From an uncultured Roseburia sp. (GTDB lineage: Bacteria > Bacillota > Clostridia > Lachnospirales > Lachnospiraceae): a stretch of 43,994 nucleotides of DNA. The stretch is taken from NCBI GenBank assembly GCA_947062675.1, contig CAMSQM010000024.1, positions 1 through 43,994 on the forward strand. Reading direction: 5' to 3'. The notes under the pieces were generated by a model. The model was not told the DNA's origin. It did not search any database and saw only the letters and a program-made list of their open reading frames with translations. The translations under genes and the position numbers were made by a program. Of this stretch, positions 33,238 to 42,131 are shown in pieces (position 1 is the stretch's first letter; every line of letters starts with the position of its first letter).

Positions 33238-34038
33238 TCAGATATGCAGATCTTTTCTTTCAAACACCATAATTCCCAGCACATACAGCACCGCGGCCCC
33301 TGCAAAAAGCACAATCGCACCGGCTGCCGCACTGCTTTCACCCGCGAGAATGCCATCCGGATTAAATAAGGTAAAAAAGGTAAAATACTTTGCTTTTTCC
33401 GCACTTCCCCCGGCATTCGCGAGCATCTGCAGTACATACATAAACGCCGGAATCCCCGCTCCGGACGCGACACTGTATTTTACATCAGAAAAAAGGCAGG
33501 AAGCGAGAAAACAGATTCCTCCAATAAATAAATGCAGACACAAAAGTCCGCCGTTTAATTTAAAAAGTTCTGTCACTTCAAGCTCTCCCGGAAAACCACT
33601 TTCAGCACAGATCAGCTCCAGGATTGTCGCATAAAGAATGAGCAGTACGATTCCGCTCACAAGTACCTCCATCTGCGTAACTGCAATGGTGCGCCGTTTT
33701 ACAGGCGCGGCAACCAGCGAAACAACAGAGCCTTTGTCCACATACTTTGCAATCAGGGCATTTCCGCGCAATATGCAGAATAACATCGGAAAAACCAGCA
33801 GTATAAAGCCATAGAGATAAGATACCATAAATCCCAAAAGATCCGCGGCATCTGCCTTCATGCCGACGGAAGCCATCAGTTCCGGCATCGCTTCCGCAAA
33901 ACTGTCCAGCATTTTCATCATTTCAGGATCATACATACTGATGATAATAGAAACATACATCGTGATTATTGCCCCGAATATTATCAGCAGCTTTACACTT
34001 CCTTTCATCTCATGCCGGTACAGTGCCATGTTCGTCAT
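33238..34038 (-). CDS. ABC transporter permease (ABC-2 type)
   Basis: A 266-residue membrane protein with six predicted helices, for example LLIIFGAIITMYVSIIISMY and MVSYLYGFILLVFPMLFCIL, and no ATPase motifs. It fits the ABC-2 permease fold of exporters. A GTG at 34047 is possible, but the ATG at 34038 has GGAGG eight bases upstream. It overlaps the end of the ATPase gene by 29 bp, showing tight coupling. Substrate unknown; lantibiotic-immunity or multidrug exporters have this make-up. Confidence 0.92.
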   Translation of the reverse strand: MTNMALYRHEMKGSVKLLIIFGAIITMYVSIIISMYDPEMMKMLDSFAEAMPELMASVGMKADAADLLGFMVSYLYGFILLVFPMLFCILRGNALIAKYVDKGSVVSLVAAPVKRRTIAVTQMEVLVSGIVLLILYATILELICAESGFPGELEVTELFKLNGGLLCLHLFIGGICFLASCLFSDVKYSVASGAGIPAFMYVLQMLANAGGSAEKAKYFTFFTLFNPDGILAGESSAAAGAIVLFAGAAVLYVLGIMVFERKDLHI

Positions 34039-34849
34039 GTTTCTCACCTCCGTAATAATTCATAAATATTTCTTCCAGACTTTGTCTGGCTGCAACCGTA
34101 ACGTGTACCCCATTGCATATACCCCCAAAGTCCGCGGCAAATGCCCTGGCGGCCGCCTCATTTTCAAGCGTTACCGTGTAACTGCGTGTATGCCGTTCAT
34201 GCAGTGCCCCGGCAGAGTCAATGGCTACCATTCTTCCTTTTCGTATAATTCCTATCCGGTCGCAGGTCCGCTCAACCTCCTCAAACATATGACTTGACAT
34301 CAGAACCGTTTTGCCACGTTTTTTTTCCTCCGCTACCAGCTCCACAAACCTGCTTTGCATTAATGGATCAAGTCCGCTGGTTGGCTCGTCAAGAATCAGA
34401 ATATCGGGGTCATGCATAAATGCGGCAACAATTCCAAGCTTTTGTTTCATTCCCTTGCTCATTTTTTTTATTCTGCTTCCGGGATCTAATTCAAAGCGCT
34501 CAAGCAGCTCTTCTTTGCGTGTCTTTGCGCCGTTTTTACGGTATTCTCCGATGAATTTCAGATATTCCCCGCCCGACATATCATCAAAAAAGCTGATTTC
34601 GCCGGGGAGATAACCAAGCACTGCCTGCACTTTGTCTCTTTCCTTCCAGCAGTCCAGACCGCAAATGGTACATTTTCCCGATTCCGGTTTTAAAAACCCC
34701 ATCAAATGACGTATAGTTGTAGTTTTTCCGGCTCCGTTCGGTCCCAGAAAGCCAAACGCTTCCCCCTGATTCACCTGGAAAGATACATCATACACTCCTT
34801 TTCCCCCGCCATAATCACGGACAAGGTTTTCGATTTTAATGACCCCCAT
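34010..34849 (-). CDS. ABC transporter ATP-binding protein
   Basis: A 279-residue ATPase with Walker A GPNGAGKTT (36-44), Q-loop near LPGEISFFDD, signature MSKGMKQKLGI, Walker B ILILDEPTSGLDP and switch His in MSSHMFEE. The C-terminal 60 residues (SYTVTLENEAAARAFAADF) are the accessory domain common in CcmA/NatA-type exporters. AAGGAGGAG lies before the ATG. It is the first gene of a two-gene exporter operon with a predicted promoter at 34952-34981. Confidence 0.95.
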   Translation of the reverse strand: MGVIKIENLVRDYGGGKGVYDVSFQVNQGEAFGFLGPNGAGKTTTIRHLMGFLKPESGKCTICGLDCWKERDKVQAVLGYLPGEISFFDDMSGGEYLKFIGEYRKNGAKTRKEELLERFELDPGSRIKKMSKGMKQKLGIVAAFMHDPDILILDEPTSGLDPLMQSRFVELVAEEKKRGKTVLMSSHMFEEVERTCDRIGIIRKGRMVAIDSAGALHERHTRSYTVTLENEAAARAFAADFGGICNGVHVTVAARQSLEEIFMNYYGGEKHDEHGTVPA

Positions 34850-34951
34850 AAATACTCCTCCTTCTATGCGATCTGTTTCAACATCTCAGCCCGGCTTTAA
34901 AGCGCGCTGCCAATCAGACGCAACGCGTCTTTCCCTCAAAGTATTATCCTG

Positions 34952-34981
34952 AATATACACCAGTCCGACCAGGATTTACAA
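34952..34981 (-). promoter_or_regulatory. Promoter of the ABC exporter operon
   Basis: TTGTAA and TATATT are 18 bp apart on the minus strand, about 100 bp before the start. Confidence 0.5.
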
Positions 34982-35062
34982 GTCTTTCTACTTAAAAATA
35001 TATTTATCTGAACCAGAATATTTCGCGGGCCGCCCATTTTTTTAATCAAAGATCCGGACATC

Positions 35063-35097
35063 AGAAAAGCCCGCACAAACCTGAAGTCTGTGCGGGC
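35063..35097 (-). terminator. Terminator of the 108-residue membrane protein gene
   Basis: On the minus strand GCCCGCACA and TGTGCGGGC form a perfect 9-bp stem followed by TTTTC. Confidence 0.85.
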
Positions 35098-35139
35098 CAG
35101 GGAAGTATATTCAGTTGTCAGTTCACTTAAACTGTCTGC

Positions 35140-35466
35140 CTATTTTAATATAATCGTAATGATGGTAATGGCAGCCCAGACAAAAAACAGTATACCGTCC
35201 AGTCGCGCCAGGATATTTAATGCTTTGTTTTCAATTTTTTCAACTCCGCACATCGCATTAAAATTCACCAAGGAAAATGCAACAATCAGCATTGAATAAC
35301 CGGATATTTTGCTGTCATTTCCTCTGCAGAGTGCGAAAGCATACCCGGCCCAGATAAATAACAGGGCTGTCAGAGTAAATGTCTGCAAAAATTTTTTATC
35401 CTTTTTTTGCCCGGCATAGCAGGCTGCTTCTTCTTTTCGACTTTCCATTGAATGTCCTTCTTTCAT
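35140..35466 (-). CDS. Small membrane protein, unknown
   Basis: A 108-residue protein: a polar basic N-terminus, then about three hydrophobic segments (FTLTALLFIWAGYAFAL, MLIVAFSLVNFNAMC, ILFFVWAAITIITIIL). I recognise no family. The ATG at 35466 has AAGGAG eight bases ahead; another ATG six codons in (with AAGGAC) is possible. It has its own promoter (35514-35541) and terminator and lies at the edge of the AT-rich island. Confidence 0.75.
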   Translation of the reverse strand: MKEGHSMESRKEEAACYAGQKKDKKFLQTFTLTALLFIWAGYAFALCRGNDSKISGYSMLIVAFSLVNFNAMCGVEKIENKALNILARLDGILFFVWAAITIITIILK

Positions 35467-35513
35467 AATCAAAACTCCTTCCTAAGTTGATCCTGAATCT
35501 ATCTCCCAGGTAA

Positions 35514-35541
35514 ATTATAAATCTTTTTAGTCAAAATGCAA
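35514..35541 (-). promoter_or_regulatory. Promoter of the small membrane protein gene
   Basis: TTGCAT and TATAAT with a 16-bp spacer on the minus strand, about 48 bp before the start. The remainder of 35542-35740 is AT-rich and shows nothing else clear. Confidence 0.55.
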
Positions 35542-35739
35542 AGTATTTATTACTATATATATTAAAAAATTATATTAGCGAAGACGTTCCGCTTACTGTG
35601 TCATTCACCCGCATCCACCACCTTCTATTTTCCTGTGCGAAACATTTCAGGAATCAGGCTCTTAAAATCTTCTTTTTCTTTCGCCTGCCCGTTTTTTCTT
35701 TATAGGAGAAGAAATTTCCGGAAAGCTGTGCCCGACAGT

Positions 35740-36124
35740 TAAAATTAACGCGAAAAGCCCGGCACACCGGAGTTTGCGGCAGTTAAAGGCGCGTATCTCC
35801 GGACTGCAAAACTGGTTAAAGGAATATGACGGGCCTGATGAAAAATTCAAGACTATGACAGGGGAACAACCGGATATTCAAGGGAAACTGAAATACGTTG
35901 AACGGCGGCCTGCCACTCTGAAAAAGCACTTAGAGCAGGCCGGCATTTATTTCAGGTACAAGGGGAAGAAGCCGCTGACCGAAAGTAAGCCAATCCTGCT
36001 TACGGCGGCGAAAGATTATCTCAAAGGCGTGATGAACGGCAGGGCCACAATCCCCACAAAGACATGGAAAGAAAAATACGCCGGGCTGACAGCCGGGAGG
36101 AAAGCACTCAATCTTATCAGACCG
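35740..36124 (+). pseudogene. Relaxase (MobA/MobL-like) C-terminal fragment
   Basis: An open frame without a proper start encodes a helical, charged stretch: LKARISGLQNWLKEYDG, then TAAKDYLKGVMNGRATIP, then KTWKEKYAGLTAGRKALN. By eye this matches the C-terminal tail of relaxases carried by clostridial integrative or mobilisable elements. The catalytic N-terminal part (HUH motif) is absent, no ribosome site is seen, and similarity stops near 36120, where the frame continues as unrelated sequence. It is the scar of a lost mobile element. Confidence 0.65.
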
Positions 36125-36135
36125 GTAAACCGGAA

Positions 36136-36489
36136 TTATTGCTTTGGAAAAACAAGCATACAGTTCTCTAAATCATCGGTGTCGTTTTCTGAAATGTATA
36201 TCTGAGCCGACAGCGATAAATCATTCCCCATGAATTTTTCACTCTGAAACAATTCGCTCACAATATGCCAGGTTTCACCCGCATTTTCCGATGCTAACCA
36301 AATTCCCATTAACGGTCCGGGCTGTCCGTCCTCTGTATCTATAAAATCATATCCGTTCCCTTGTATCAAAGAATCCGATACTTCCTCAATACGGTCTGAT
36401 ACAGAATACCTCAGATCCATATCAGCATTTTCAAGTTTGCCCGGATTTAATGTCACAATGATTGAACAACTCAGAAAAGTACCTGACAA
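36136..36489 (-). CDS. Orphan reading frame, possibly 5'-truncated gene
   Basis: About 107-117 residues; the only possible starts are TTG at 36489 or GTG at 36456, neither with a ribosome binding site. The protein is acidic and globular-looking: DLRYSVSDRIEEVSDSLI, GPLMGIWLASENAGETW, SAQIYISENDTDDLENC. It has the composition of a real protein and ends cleanly next to the relaxase fragment. Most likely it is the remaining 3' part of a cargo or immunity-type gene whose start was lost. I recognise no family. Confidence 0.45.
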   Translation of the reverse strand: MSGTFLSCSIIVTLNPGKLENADMDLRYSVSDRIEEVSDSLIQGNGYDFIDTEDGQPGPLMGIWLASENAGETWHIVSELFQSEKFMGNDLSLSAQIYISENDTDDLENCMLVFPKQ

Positions 36490-36654
36490 AACGCTTCATG
36501 ACAGGCCGCAAAGGAAACAAAATTGTGTACCCATGTAAAGCAAACCTATAAATATGCATTGTAAGCAGCAGATAATTATTTTATAACCGGGTATATAAAC
36601 CAGAATAATTCGCAGAAAAGAAAATCCGAAAGATAATTTAAGAAATAATTAAGA

Positions 36655-36683
36655 TTGAAGTAAATAAAACCTGCTATTATAAG
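36655..36683 (+). promoter_or_regulatory. Promoter of the vanZ-like gene
   Basis: TTGAAG and TATAAG with a 17-bp spacer, 19 bp before the GTG start. The preceding 36490-36654 is AT-rich without other recognisable features. Confidence 0.6.
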
Positions 36684-36702
36684 TACTAAAGGAGGGATTT
36701 AA

Positions 36703-37200
36703 GTGAAATCGAAAAGGTTTACTCTGGGATTATTGATCTTTTACCTGTTTGCCCTGACATGGATTATTATTTTTAAGCTGCAGTTTTCCTTTGAGAATTT
36801 ACCGCACATAAGAAACATCAATTTAATTCCGTTTGGTCAGTCAGTGATAGTTAATGGAAAAATGGATTTTGATGAGATTATTCAAAATGCATTAGCCTTT
36901 ATACCTTATGGCTTATTTATTCACGTTTTATGGGAAGAAAAACCGCTGGCAAAACAATTGATACCTGTTATCTGCACAAGCCTTATATATGAAATAATAC
37001 AGTTTATTTTCTCTATCGGGGCAAGTGATATTACAGACATTATTTCCAACTCGTCAGGCGGGATTGCAGGTATTGCCATCGCTGTTTTTATTTCAAAAGT
37101 GTCAGGAAATGGCTGGATAAAATTTATCAATATTATAAGTTTTACCGGTGCAATTATTTTAACATTATTTATTGCAATTTTACTTTTGGCTAATATGTAA
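36703..37200 (+). CDS. VanZ family membrane protein
   Basis: A 165-residue protein with about four to five transmembrane helices. The VanZ signature is visible: RNINLIPFGQS, then DEIIQNALAFIPYGLFIHV, then LIYEIIQFIFSIGASDITDI followed by NSSGGIAG. VanZ gives low-level teicoplanin resistance in Tn1546; most chromosomal homologues have no proven role. GTG start with GGAGGG six bases upstream. It is followed by an acetyltransferase on the same strand, 121 bp downstream. Confidence 0.92.
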   Translation: MKSKRFTLGLLIFYLFALTWIIIFKLQFSFENLPHIRNINLIPFGQSVIVNGKMDFDEIIQNALAFIPYGLFIHVLWEEKPLAKQLIPVICTSLIYEIIQFIFSIGASDITDIISNSSGGIAGIAIAVFISKVSGNGWIKFINIISFTGAIILTLFIAILLLANM

Positions 37201-37321
37201 ATTTGCAGAGAGAAACAGAATATTTCATTGTAGAATAGTGGCAGAAGAGCTGAAGACCGATAAACCGTTTACCATAAACAGCCAGCAGGAATCATTTATG
37301 TTGCCGGTGCAGGGAGATATC

Positions 37322-37867
37322 ATGAAATATAATAAAAAAATACGATTAAAAAATGGTGTGGAATGTTATTTGAGAAACGCAACCGAAAGTGATGGACAGC
37401 CTGTGTTAGATAACTTTAATTTAACTCATGCCGAAACCGACTATTTACTTACATACCCGGATGAAAACCAGTTTGATGCCGCTCGGGAAAGTCAGTTTCT
37501 GAAAAAAAAGGCTGACAGTGACAACGAAATTGAGATTATTGCTATGGTTGATGGTGTAATTGCCGGAACTGCCGGAATTGAGGCGGCAGGCATGAAATAT
37601 AAGATACGGCACCGCGCTGAATTTGGCGTAAGTGTCCTGAAAAAGTTCTGGGGACTTGGAATCGGGCAGGCACTCATGACTTCATGCATCGAATGTGCAA
37701 AAACCGCCGGATACAGTCAGCTTGAGCTGAGCGTAGCTGCTGAAAACATCAGGGCGTTGTCCATGTATAAAAAAGCGGGTTTTGTTGAATATGGCCGAAA
37801 CCCGAAAGGCTTTAATTCCCGTATTACAGGATTTCAGGAAGTTGTATACATGAGGCTGGAATTGTAA
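37322..37867 (+). CDS. GNAT family N-acetyltransferase
   Basis: A 181-residue acetyl-CoA-dependent acetyltransferase. The central region has AEFGVSVLKKFWGLGIGQAL, the motif A pyrophosphate loop (WGLGIG), followed by LELSVAAENIRALSMYKKAG, motif B with the conserved Asn and Tyr, as in RimI/RimL-like proteins. Substrate unknown; small molecules, peptides or antibiotics are all possible. The ATG at 37322 has GGGAG five bases ahead; the frame opens further left through non-coding sequence. It may be co-transcribed with the vanZ-like gene. Confidence 0.9.
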   Translation: MKYNKKIRLKNGVECYLRNATESDGQPVLDNFNLTHAETDYLLTYPDENQFDAARESQFLKKKADSDNEIEIIAMVDGVIAGTAGIEAAGMKYKIRHRAEFGVSVLKKFWGLGIGQALMTSCIECAKTAGYSQLELSVAAENIRALSMYKKAGFVEYGRNPKGFNSRITGFQEVVYMRLEL

Positions 37868-37967
37868 TCGTCAGGATTATGCCGTGCAAAGCAGTTTTCA
37901 ATTTTTCTGCAAATAATATTAAAGGGCTTCTATGATAAATTAAATTATCATAAGGAGGCCCTCTGTT

Positions 37968-38620
37968 ATGGCGTGAGAAAAAACCGTGCACAGAATACAG
38001 GCATCCAGCCGGCTGAAGGCATCCGCGACCGCGATGCCCTCACAGGCCTTCCTGGCGGAGCCATCAGGGAATAGGAGGCTGAGATGGATGAACATCCCGG
38101 CTACGGGAAATCAGTGCGCTCCGGTAACGAAGGTTACCTTATCAGGTACAAACACAAACAGGTCAACAGCCGTTACGTGTCCATGGAAATCGAGATCTCA
38201 CAGACCGTAAATCCACTTTTGAGCCAAAGGTAGTCAAAAAATGCCGGAAGGATATCCCTGTGATCCGGAAACCGGCGTGTGTAATTCCCAGCATCAGGAC
38301 GGAAATATCCGAACTCCTTGAAACGCTGGAAAGACAGTCGGAATGCATTTCTCCAGTCTTTAAGTTTTCTGCTACTGTCCAGAGGCACATTTACACAACA
38401 AATGCCATGAAATCGCCGAATTCCTCCTGCCAACGGAAGCTGAGCCTCCAGAGAAGCGTCTTTCCAGGCGATACTGCCCTTTTGAAGTCCGGTATCCGGC
38501 AGCCTTTCAGGATTACCCGGTAATAACAGCCACAGCCGGAAGCTACTGTACGTCTACCCTCACGGTTGTTACGACGCGTTAGTCTGTAGCACAACTCATG
38601 ATAAAATGGAGATTTTTTTA
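37968..38620 (+). pseudogene. Decayed IS256-family (mutator) transposase
   Basis: The gene keeps its AAGGAGG and ATG at 37968, but codon 3 is TGA. Similarity runs through three frames: MA-stop-EKTVHRIQ at the start, then EAEMDEHPGYGKSVRSG and VNSRYVSMEIEIS near 38080-38200, then FEPKVVKKCRKDIPVI. It then jumps, after an internal deletion, to KFSATVQRHIYTTNAMKS and QRSVFPGDTALLKS near 38360-38490. These are the N- and C-terminal blocks of IS256-type transposases; the central DDE part is missing. The sequence to about 38620 looks like further degraded 3' end. An 8-bp inverted repeat (TATGATAA/TTATCATA, around 37931-37952) precedes it. Confidence 0.85.
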
Positions 38621-38850
38621 TATTGTCCTCCATATCAGCTTATTTTCTGGTTACCGAGACTTTTAGAAGCACGCGCCTGAATGAATCCTGAGTAATCTTG
38701 TTTAAATCTTATTTAATCTGGAACAAATTTATTCAAGCCAGTCCAAAACACAACCCGCTCAAAATACCTGCCCGTCTGTTCATATGCGATATATCCATCT
38801 CAAATAACTCTTGAATAAACCTTGAATAAATTTGCTCAGGATTATTCAAG
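38621..38850. other. AT-rich non-coding stretch
   Basis: No gene or clear terminator is visible. It contains several scattered copies of TTGAATAAA-like or TTATTCAAG words (for example near 38731, 38811 and 38840) downstream of the AlbA_2/ATPase gene; these may be chance in AT-rich DNA. Confidence 0.4.
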
Positions 38851-40566
38851 CTATTGTTTCAATATCCAGTATGAACGCTGCTGATTAGGCGAATCCGTAT
38901 CAATAATACTATTTTTCTTTAGTGCCGCCAATAAATTACTTACTTTATGTTCTTTTTGGGCATCTGATAACACATCCGGCAACTTATCCCATAACAGCTC
39001 CCGAATATCTTTCTTTTTGGCTTTTTTATACTGCTTCAGATATTCAACAATCAAATCCTTATAATATTTATCGTCAAATCCTTTATTTTTAATATAATTC
39101 GTACTCTCGTCAATGCTCTTAGCTGCTGATGCCGACAAATATAAGCTTGTTATCCTCCCCTCTACCAGCTTCAATGCACGCAGTCTGTCCACATCTTCTT
39201 TTTCTATTGCCAGGCCTTTCTGAACCCTGTCAAGCAAAAACACCGTCTGCAAATCTAAATCCTGATGATCATACAATATGTGCATATAATTATCATTCAA
39301 GGTTTTACCATATACCGTCACTTCAACCTGTACCCCCGTAGATACATTGTAATCCGGCAGTGGAAAATACTTCGCCTTTTGAATGTTATATGCCCGACGG
39401 ATTCCCAGTGTCGCAGTATCAATCATATGAAAAGCCATCATTGAATCCGCTAAAAGTTTATTCCTATAAAATGGCGGACTGTAACTTACTTCCAACACAT
39501 TCTCTATTTTCTGCGGAATAAAGTCCCCCGGATTCGTAAATTTAATTTTGTCTTCAAATTCATTCACATAAATCCTTCCACCTAACTGATAATTCGTATG
39601 GGCAATACAATTATTAAGCAACTCTCGAATCAGCCAGCTATTATATTGCTCTGTTTCCATCGGAAACAGCGTCAACTGATTTGGCATATAACGATAAGTC
39701 AGATTTCGAACTTTCGCAAACACCTTGTCCACTACATTTATAAATGGAATTTTAAAAATCGCATAATCTTTATCCGTTTCATCCGCTCCATACAACCTCC
39801 ACATAATGCTCGGCGCAGTCTGAAACATATAATCAAAATCAGAATTCCCTAACAAAAGCATTCCTGCCTGTGTAATTTTGCCATCTATCATGAGCTTAAT
39901 CTTTGTCAGAAACTGCTCATCACTCATAGCATCTACTTCTGCCGAAACATGCTCCTGATTCATTTTTTCTTTATATTTTTCCCTTGCCAAATCTATTGCT
40001 GTCTTATCCAAATGCTCAATTGCTGCCTTTTCTAATATCTGTTTTGACCAGTCCTTACGTTCCTGTGAACGAATCGCATCTATCTTATACTGTTTCAATG
40101 CAACAAGGCTTTCTCCTGCCCGCTCATAGTAATTCGTTTTCCAGTCTGTCGGTATTCCCGTTACTGCTGCCGGAATTTTAAACATAAGCACCCGGTATTC
40201 TTTGCCATTCACAATCGGAAATATTTCGATAATATCATAGAATGTCATTCCGTTCGCAGTATCTCTGGAAACCTCATATTTAAATCGCTCAAGCAGGCTG
40301 TTATCTCCCTTTTTAAATGCAGTTCCGACTATCTGCTTTATCTTATTCTGCTCTCCAACACCAAAAATAAGCCAGCCGTATTGCTGCTGACGTAAGTTTG
40401 CCTCGTTGCTGATTGCTGAAAAATATCTTCCAATTTTATCTGTATCATAGCTGCCTCTGGCTTCTTTAAACTCAACAATTTCAAATTCCCAACGCTCCAT
40501 GAGCATCTCTAAAATTTCATAATATTCAATGTTCTTTAAACATTTATTATATTCAAAATATGGCAT
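38851..40566 (-). CDS. AlbA_2 (Schlafen-type) domain and HATPase-like protein
   Basis: A 571-residue soluble protein. The N-terminal 150 residues form an AlbA_2/Schlafen-type nucleic-acid-binding domain: EFEIVEFKEARGSYD, then IGRYFSAISNEANLR and YGWLIFGVGE. The middle (about 320-430) carries an HATPase_c_4-like region: LIRELLNNCIAHTNY, the NNCIAH block resembling a GHKL N box, and FTNPGDFIP. The C-terminus is winged-helix-like (KKDIRELLWDKLPDV, VSNLLAALKK). Such proteins are annotated as putative transcriptional regulators and are frequent in defence and mobile regions. AAGGTGG precedes the ATG by seven bases. It sits among transposase remnants in AT-rich DNA and is probably acquired. Confidence 0.88.
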   Translation of the reverse strand: MPYFEYNKCLKNIEYYEILEMLMERWEFEIVEFKEARGSYDTDKIGRYFSAISNEANLRQQQYGWLIFGVGEQNKIKQIVGTAFKKGDNSLLERFKYEVSRDTANGMTFYDIIEIFPIVNGKEYRVLMFKIPAAVTGIPTDWKTNYYERAGESLVALKQYKIDAIRSQERKDWSKQILEKAAIEHLDKTAIDLAREKYKEKMNQEHVSAEVDAMSDEQFLTKIKLMIDGKITQAGMLLLGNSDFDYMFQTAPSIMWRLYGADETDKDYAIFKIPFINVVDKVFAKVRNLTYRYMPNQLTLFPMETEQYNSWLIRELLNNCIAHTNYQLGGRIYVNEFEDKIKFTNPGDFIPQKIENVLEVSYSPPFYRNKLLADSMMAFHMIDTATLGIRRAYNIQKAKYFPLPDYNVSTGVQVEVTVYGKTLNDNYMHILYDHQDLDLQTVFLLDRVQKGLAIEKEDVDRLRALKLVEGRITSLYLSASAAKSIDESTNYIKNKGFDDKYYKDLIVEYLKQYKKAKKKDIRELLWDKLPDVLSDAQKEHKVSNLLAALKKNSIIDTDSPNQQRSYWILKQ

Positions 40567-40687
40567 TACACTACCACCTTATATAATATTTTGAGCTTTT
40601 ACTAACAAATTCAAATAAATTCCCCGGTAAATAAATTAAAAAATTTTTCCAGCTTAATTTCTGAATGAAAGTCAGTTCCATACTCAC

Positions 40688-41127
40688 CTACCCTTGTCTG
40701 ATCATCCGTTTTAAAGGAAATATTATATAATTTCCCCATTTTGTTTTCCTTATCAAATCATTTGATTTTATAATTGGCTTTGCTGTTGCCAGTTGTGCAT
40801 CTGTCAAACCTTTAAAACTATTCCTCCATTCATCTGTCAAGCCAGTACCTTCAAAGTAAAAACGATATATTATCATAGCTTCTGGCATATAAAGCAATTT
40901 CATAAACTCATTTTCATCACTTCCAAATGCTTTACAAAATAAAGAATATCCTTTCCCCACTTTACCTTTTGTCGAATTAAGTACCGCCTGAATTGTACAA
41001 ATATACTTTCTATTTCGTTTGTCGTCAACAGAAAGTTATGTTGAGTATTACAGTAATAAACGGTTACAAAGGCATCCCGAAGTTTTAACTCCGGTGGAAA
41101 AACACGGACAGTATATACTGACAGCAT
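40688..41127 (-). pseudogene. Frameshifted gene of unknown function
   Basis: Two overlapping frames fit end to end: 41127-40900 starts MLSVYTVRVFPPEL and reaches RRYLIRQK, and 40960-40688 continues from GKGYSLFCKAFGSDENE to LKRMIRQG. The switch lies in the overlap near 40935-40975, which contains purine-rich runs (GGGG, AAA), so one lost or gained base would split a single protein of about 145 residues. The first frame has no strong ribosome site. I do not recognise the family. A sequencing error is the alternative. Confidence 0.55.
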
Positions 41128-41175
41128 AAAAACTGCCGCCAGAAAAACTGATATAAGACAGGTTAGTGGTTACTT

Positions 41176-41208
41176 AAGGGGCGGAATCCAGATTTCGCTC
41201 TGCCCCTT
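41176..41208. other. Hairpin in intergenic region
   Basis: AAGGGGC (41176-41182) pairs with GCCCCTT (41202-41208). It lies in the 358-bp gap between the frameshifted gene and the ABC ATPase gene. A second small hairpin, CTGTCA/TGACAG, is at 41237-41256. Confidence 0.4.
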
Positions 41209-41261
41209 ATCCTGTATTATACAGGCTGTATTCATGCTGTCAATAAAGGCTGACAGTATTG

Positions 41262-41405
41262 TTACAGATTCCTGCTGGAAAGCCGCTCCTCAAAACAGAT
41301 CTCTAACCGGAAATGGATCTGCCCCCGGTCCTATCCATGCCCTGTCCATTTCTTCGTGATGTCCACCATTGCCAGATGCAGCATTTTTAACAGGCTGTCA
41401 TCCGT
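41262..41405 (-). pseudogene. C-terminal fragment of a second IS256-family transposase
   Basis: Forty-eight codons in one frame on the minus strand read TDDSLLKMLHLAMVDITKKW, then TGHG, an in-frame TAG, then GQIHFRLEICFEERL and a final stop. This is the conserved C-terminal block of IS256-type transposases (SLLKML, MVDITKKWTG, then the FEERL end). The preceding parts of the gene are absent. Its variant (TDDSLLKML) differs from that of the first remnant (GDTALLK), so two different elements visited this island. Confidence 0.85.
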
Positions 41406-41485
41406 CTTTATCTTACATCAGTCCGGAGGTTTATACAAACTATGGGATGCTCCCGCCGAACGGGCTGAAAAACCATAATAACTGA

Positions 41486-42127
41486 TTATTCAGAAACTGT
41501 CAGCTTTCCATGATCCATCCTATACACTTCATCGCACAGCACTTCTATATCCTCTTTATTATGACTTGCCAAAATAATACATTTCCCTTCATCTTTTAAA
41601 TTTAAAAGAATTTCCCTGACATCTTCCACGCCCTGATTATCCAGACCATTCATCGGTTCATCCAGAATCAGAATATCCGGATTTTCCATAATAGCCTGGG
41701 CAATCCCAAGTCTCTGGCGCATCCCCAATGAATATTTACCAACTTTCTTTTTACTATCCGGATCAAGTCCGACCCGCTCCATGCTCTCCTTTATTTCTTT
41801 TTTCCCAATTATATTTTTAATACCTGCAAGATACTCCAGATTTTTATACCCACTATAAGAACTGAGAAAACCGGGAGTTTCAATGACAATTCCTATATTA
41901 TCGGCAAAATCGGTATCCCTGCCAATTTCTTTACCGTCTACGATGACCCTTCCGCTGGAAGGTTTTAAAAATCCTACCATCGTCTTAAACAAAACGGTTT
42001 TTCCAGAACCGTTTCTTCCAACGATCCCGTAAATTTTTCCTCTCTCAAATTCCATGGAAACATTGGAAAGAGCAATATCTGAACCAAATTTTTTTATTAC
42101 TTTATCAACTTTTATAATGCTTTCCAT
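41486..42127 (-). CDS. ABC transporter ATP-binding protein
   Basis: A 213-residue ATPase with Walker A GRNGSGKT (37-44), signature YSLGMRQRLGIAQ, Walker B DILILDEPMNGLD and switch His in ILASHNKED. It is the short form without an accessory domain, typical of bacteriocin/lantibiotic-type ABC-2 exporters. AAGGAG precedes the ATG by nine bases. It is the last gene of a four-gene run, after three small membrane proteins, 4 bp from the preceding stop. Confidence 0.95.
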   Translation of the reverse strand: MESIIKVDKVIKKFGSDIALSNVSMEFERGKIYGIVGRNGSGKTVLFKTMVGFLKPSSGRVIVDGKEIGRDTDFADNIGIVIETPGFLSSYSGYKNLEYLAGIKNIIGKKEIKESMERVGLDPDSKKKVGKYSLGMRQRLGIAQAIMENPDILILDEPMNGLDNQGVEDVREILLNLKDEGKCIILASHNKEDIEVLCDEVYRMDHGKLTVSE

Positions 42128-42131
42128 AATC

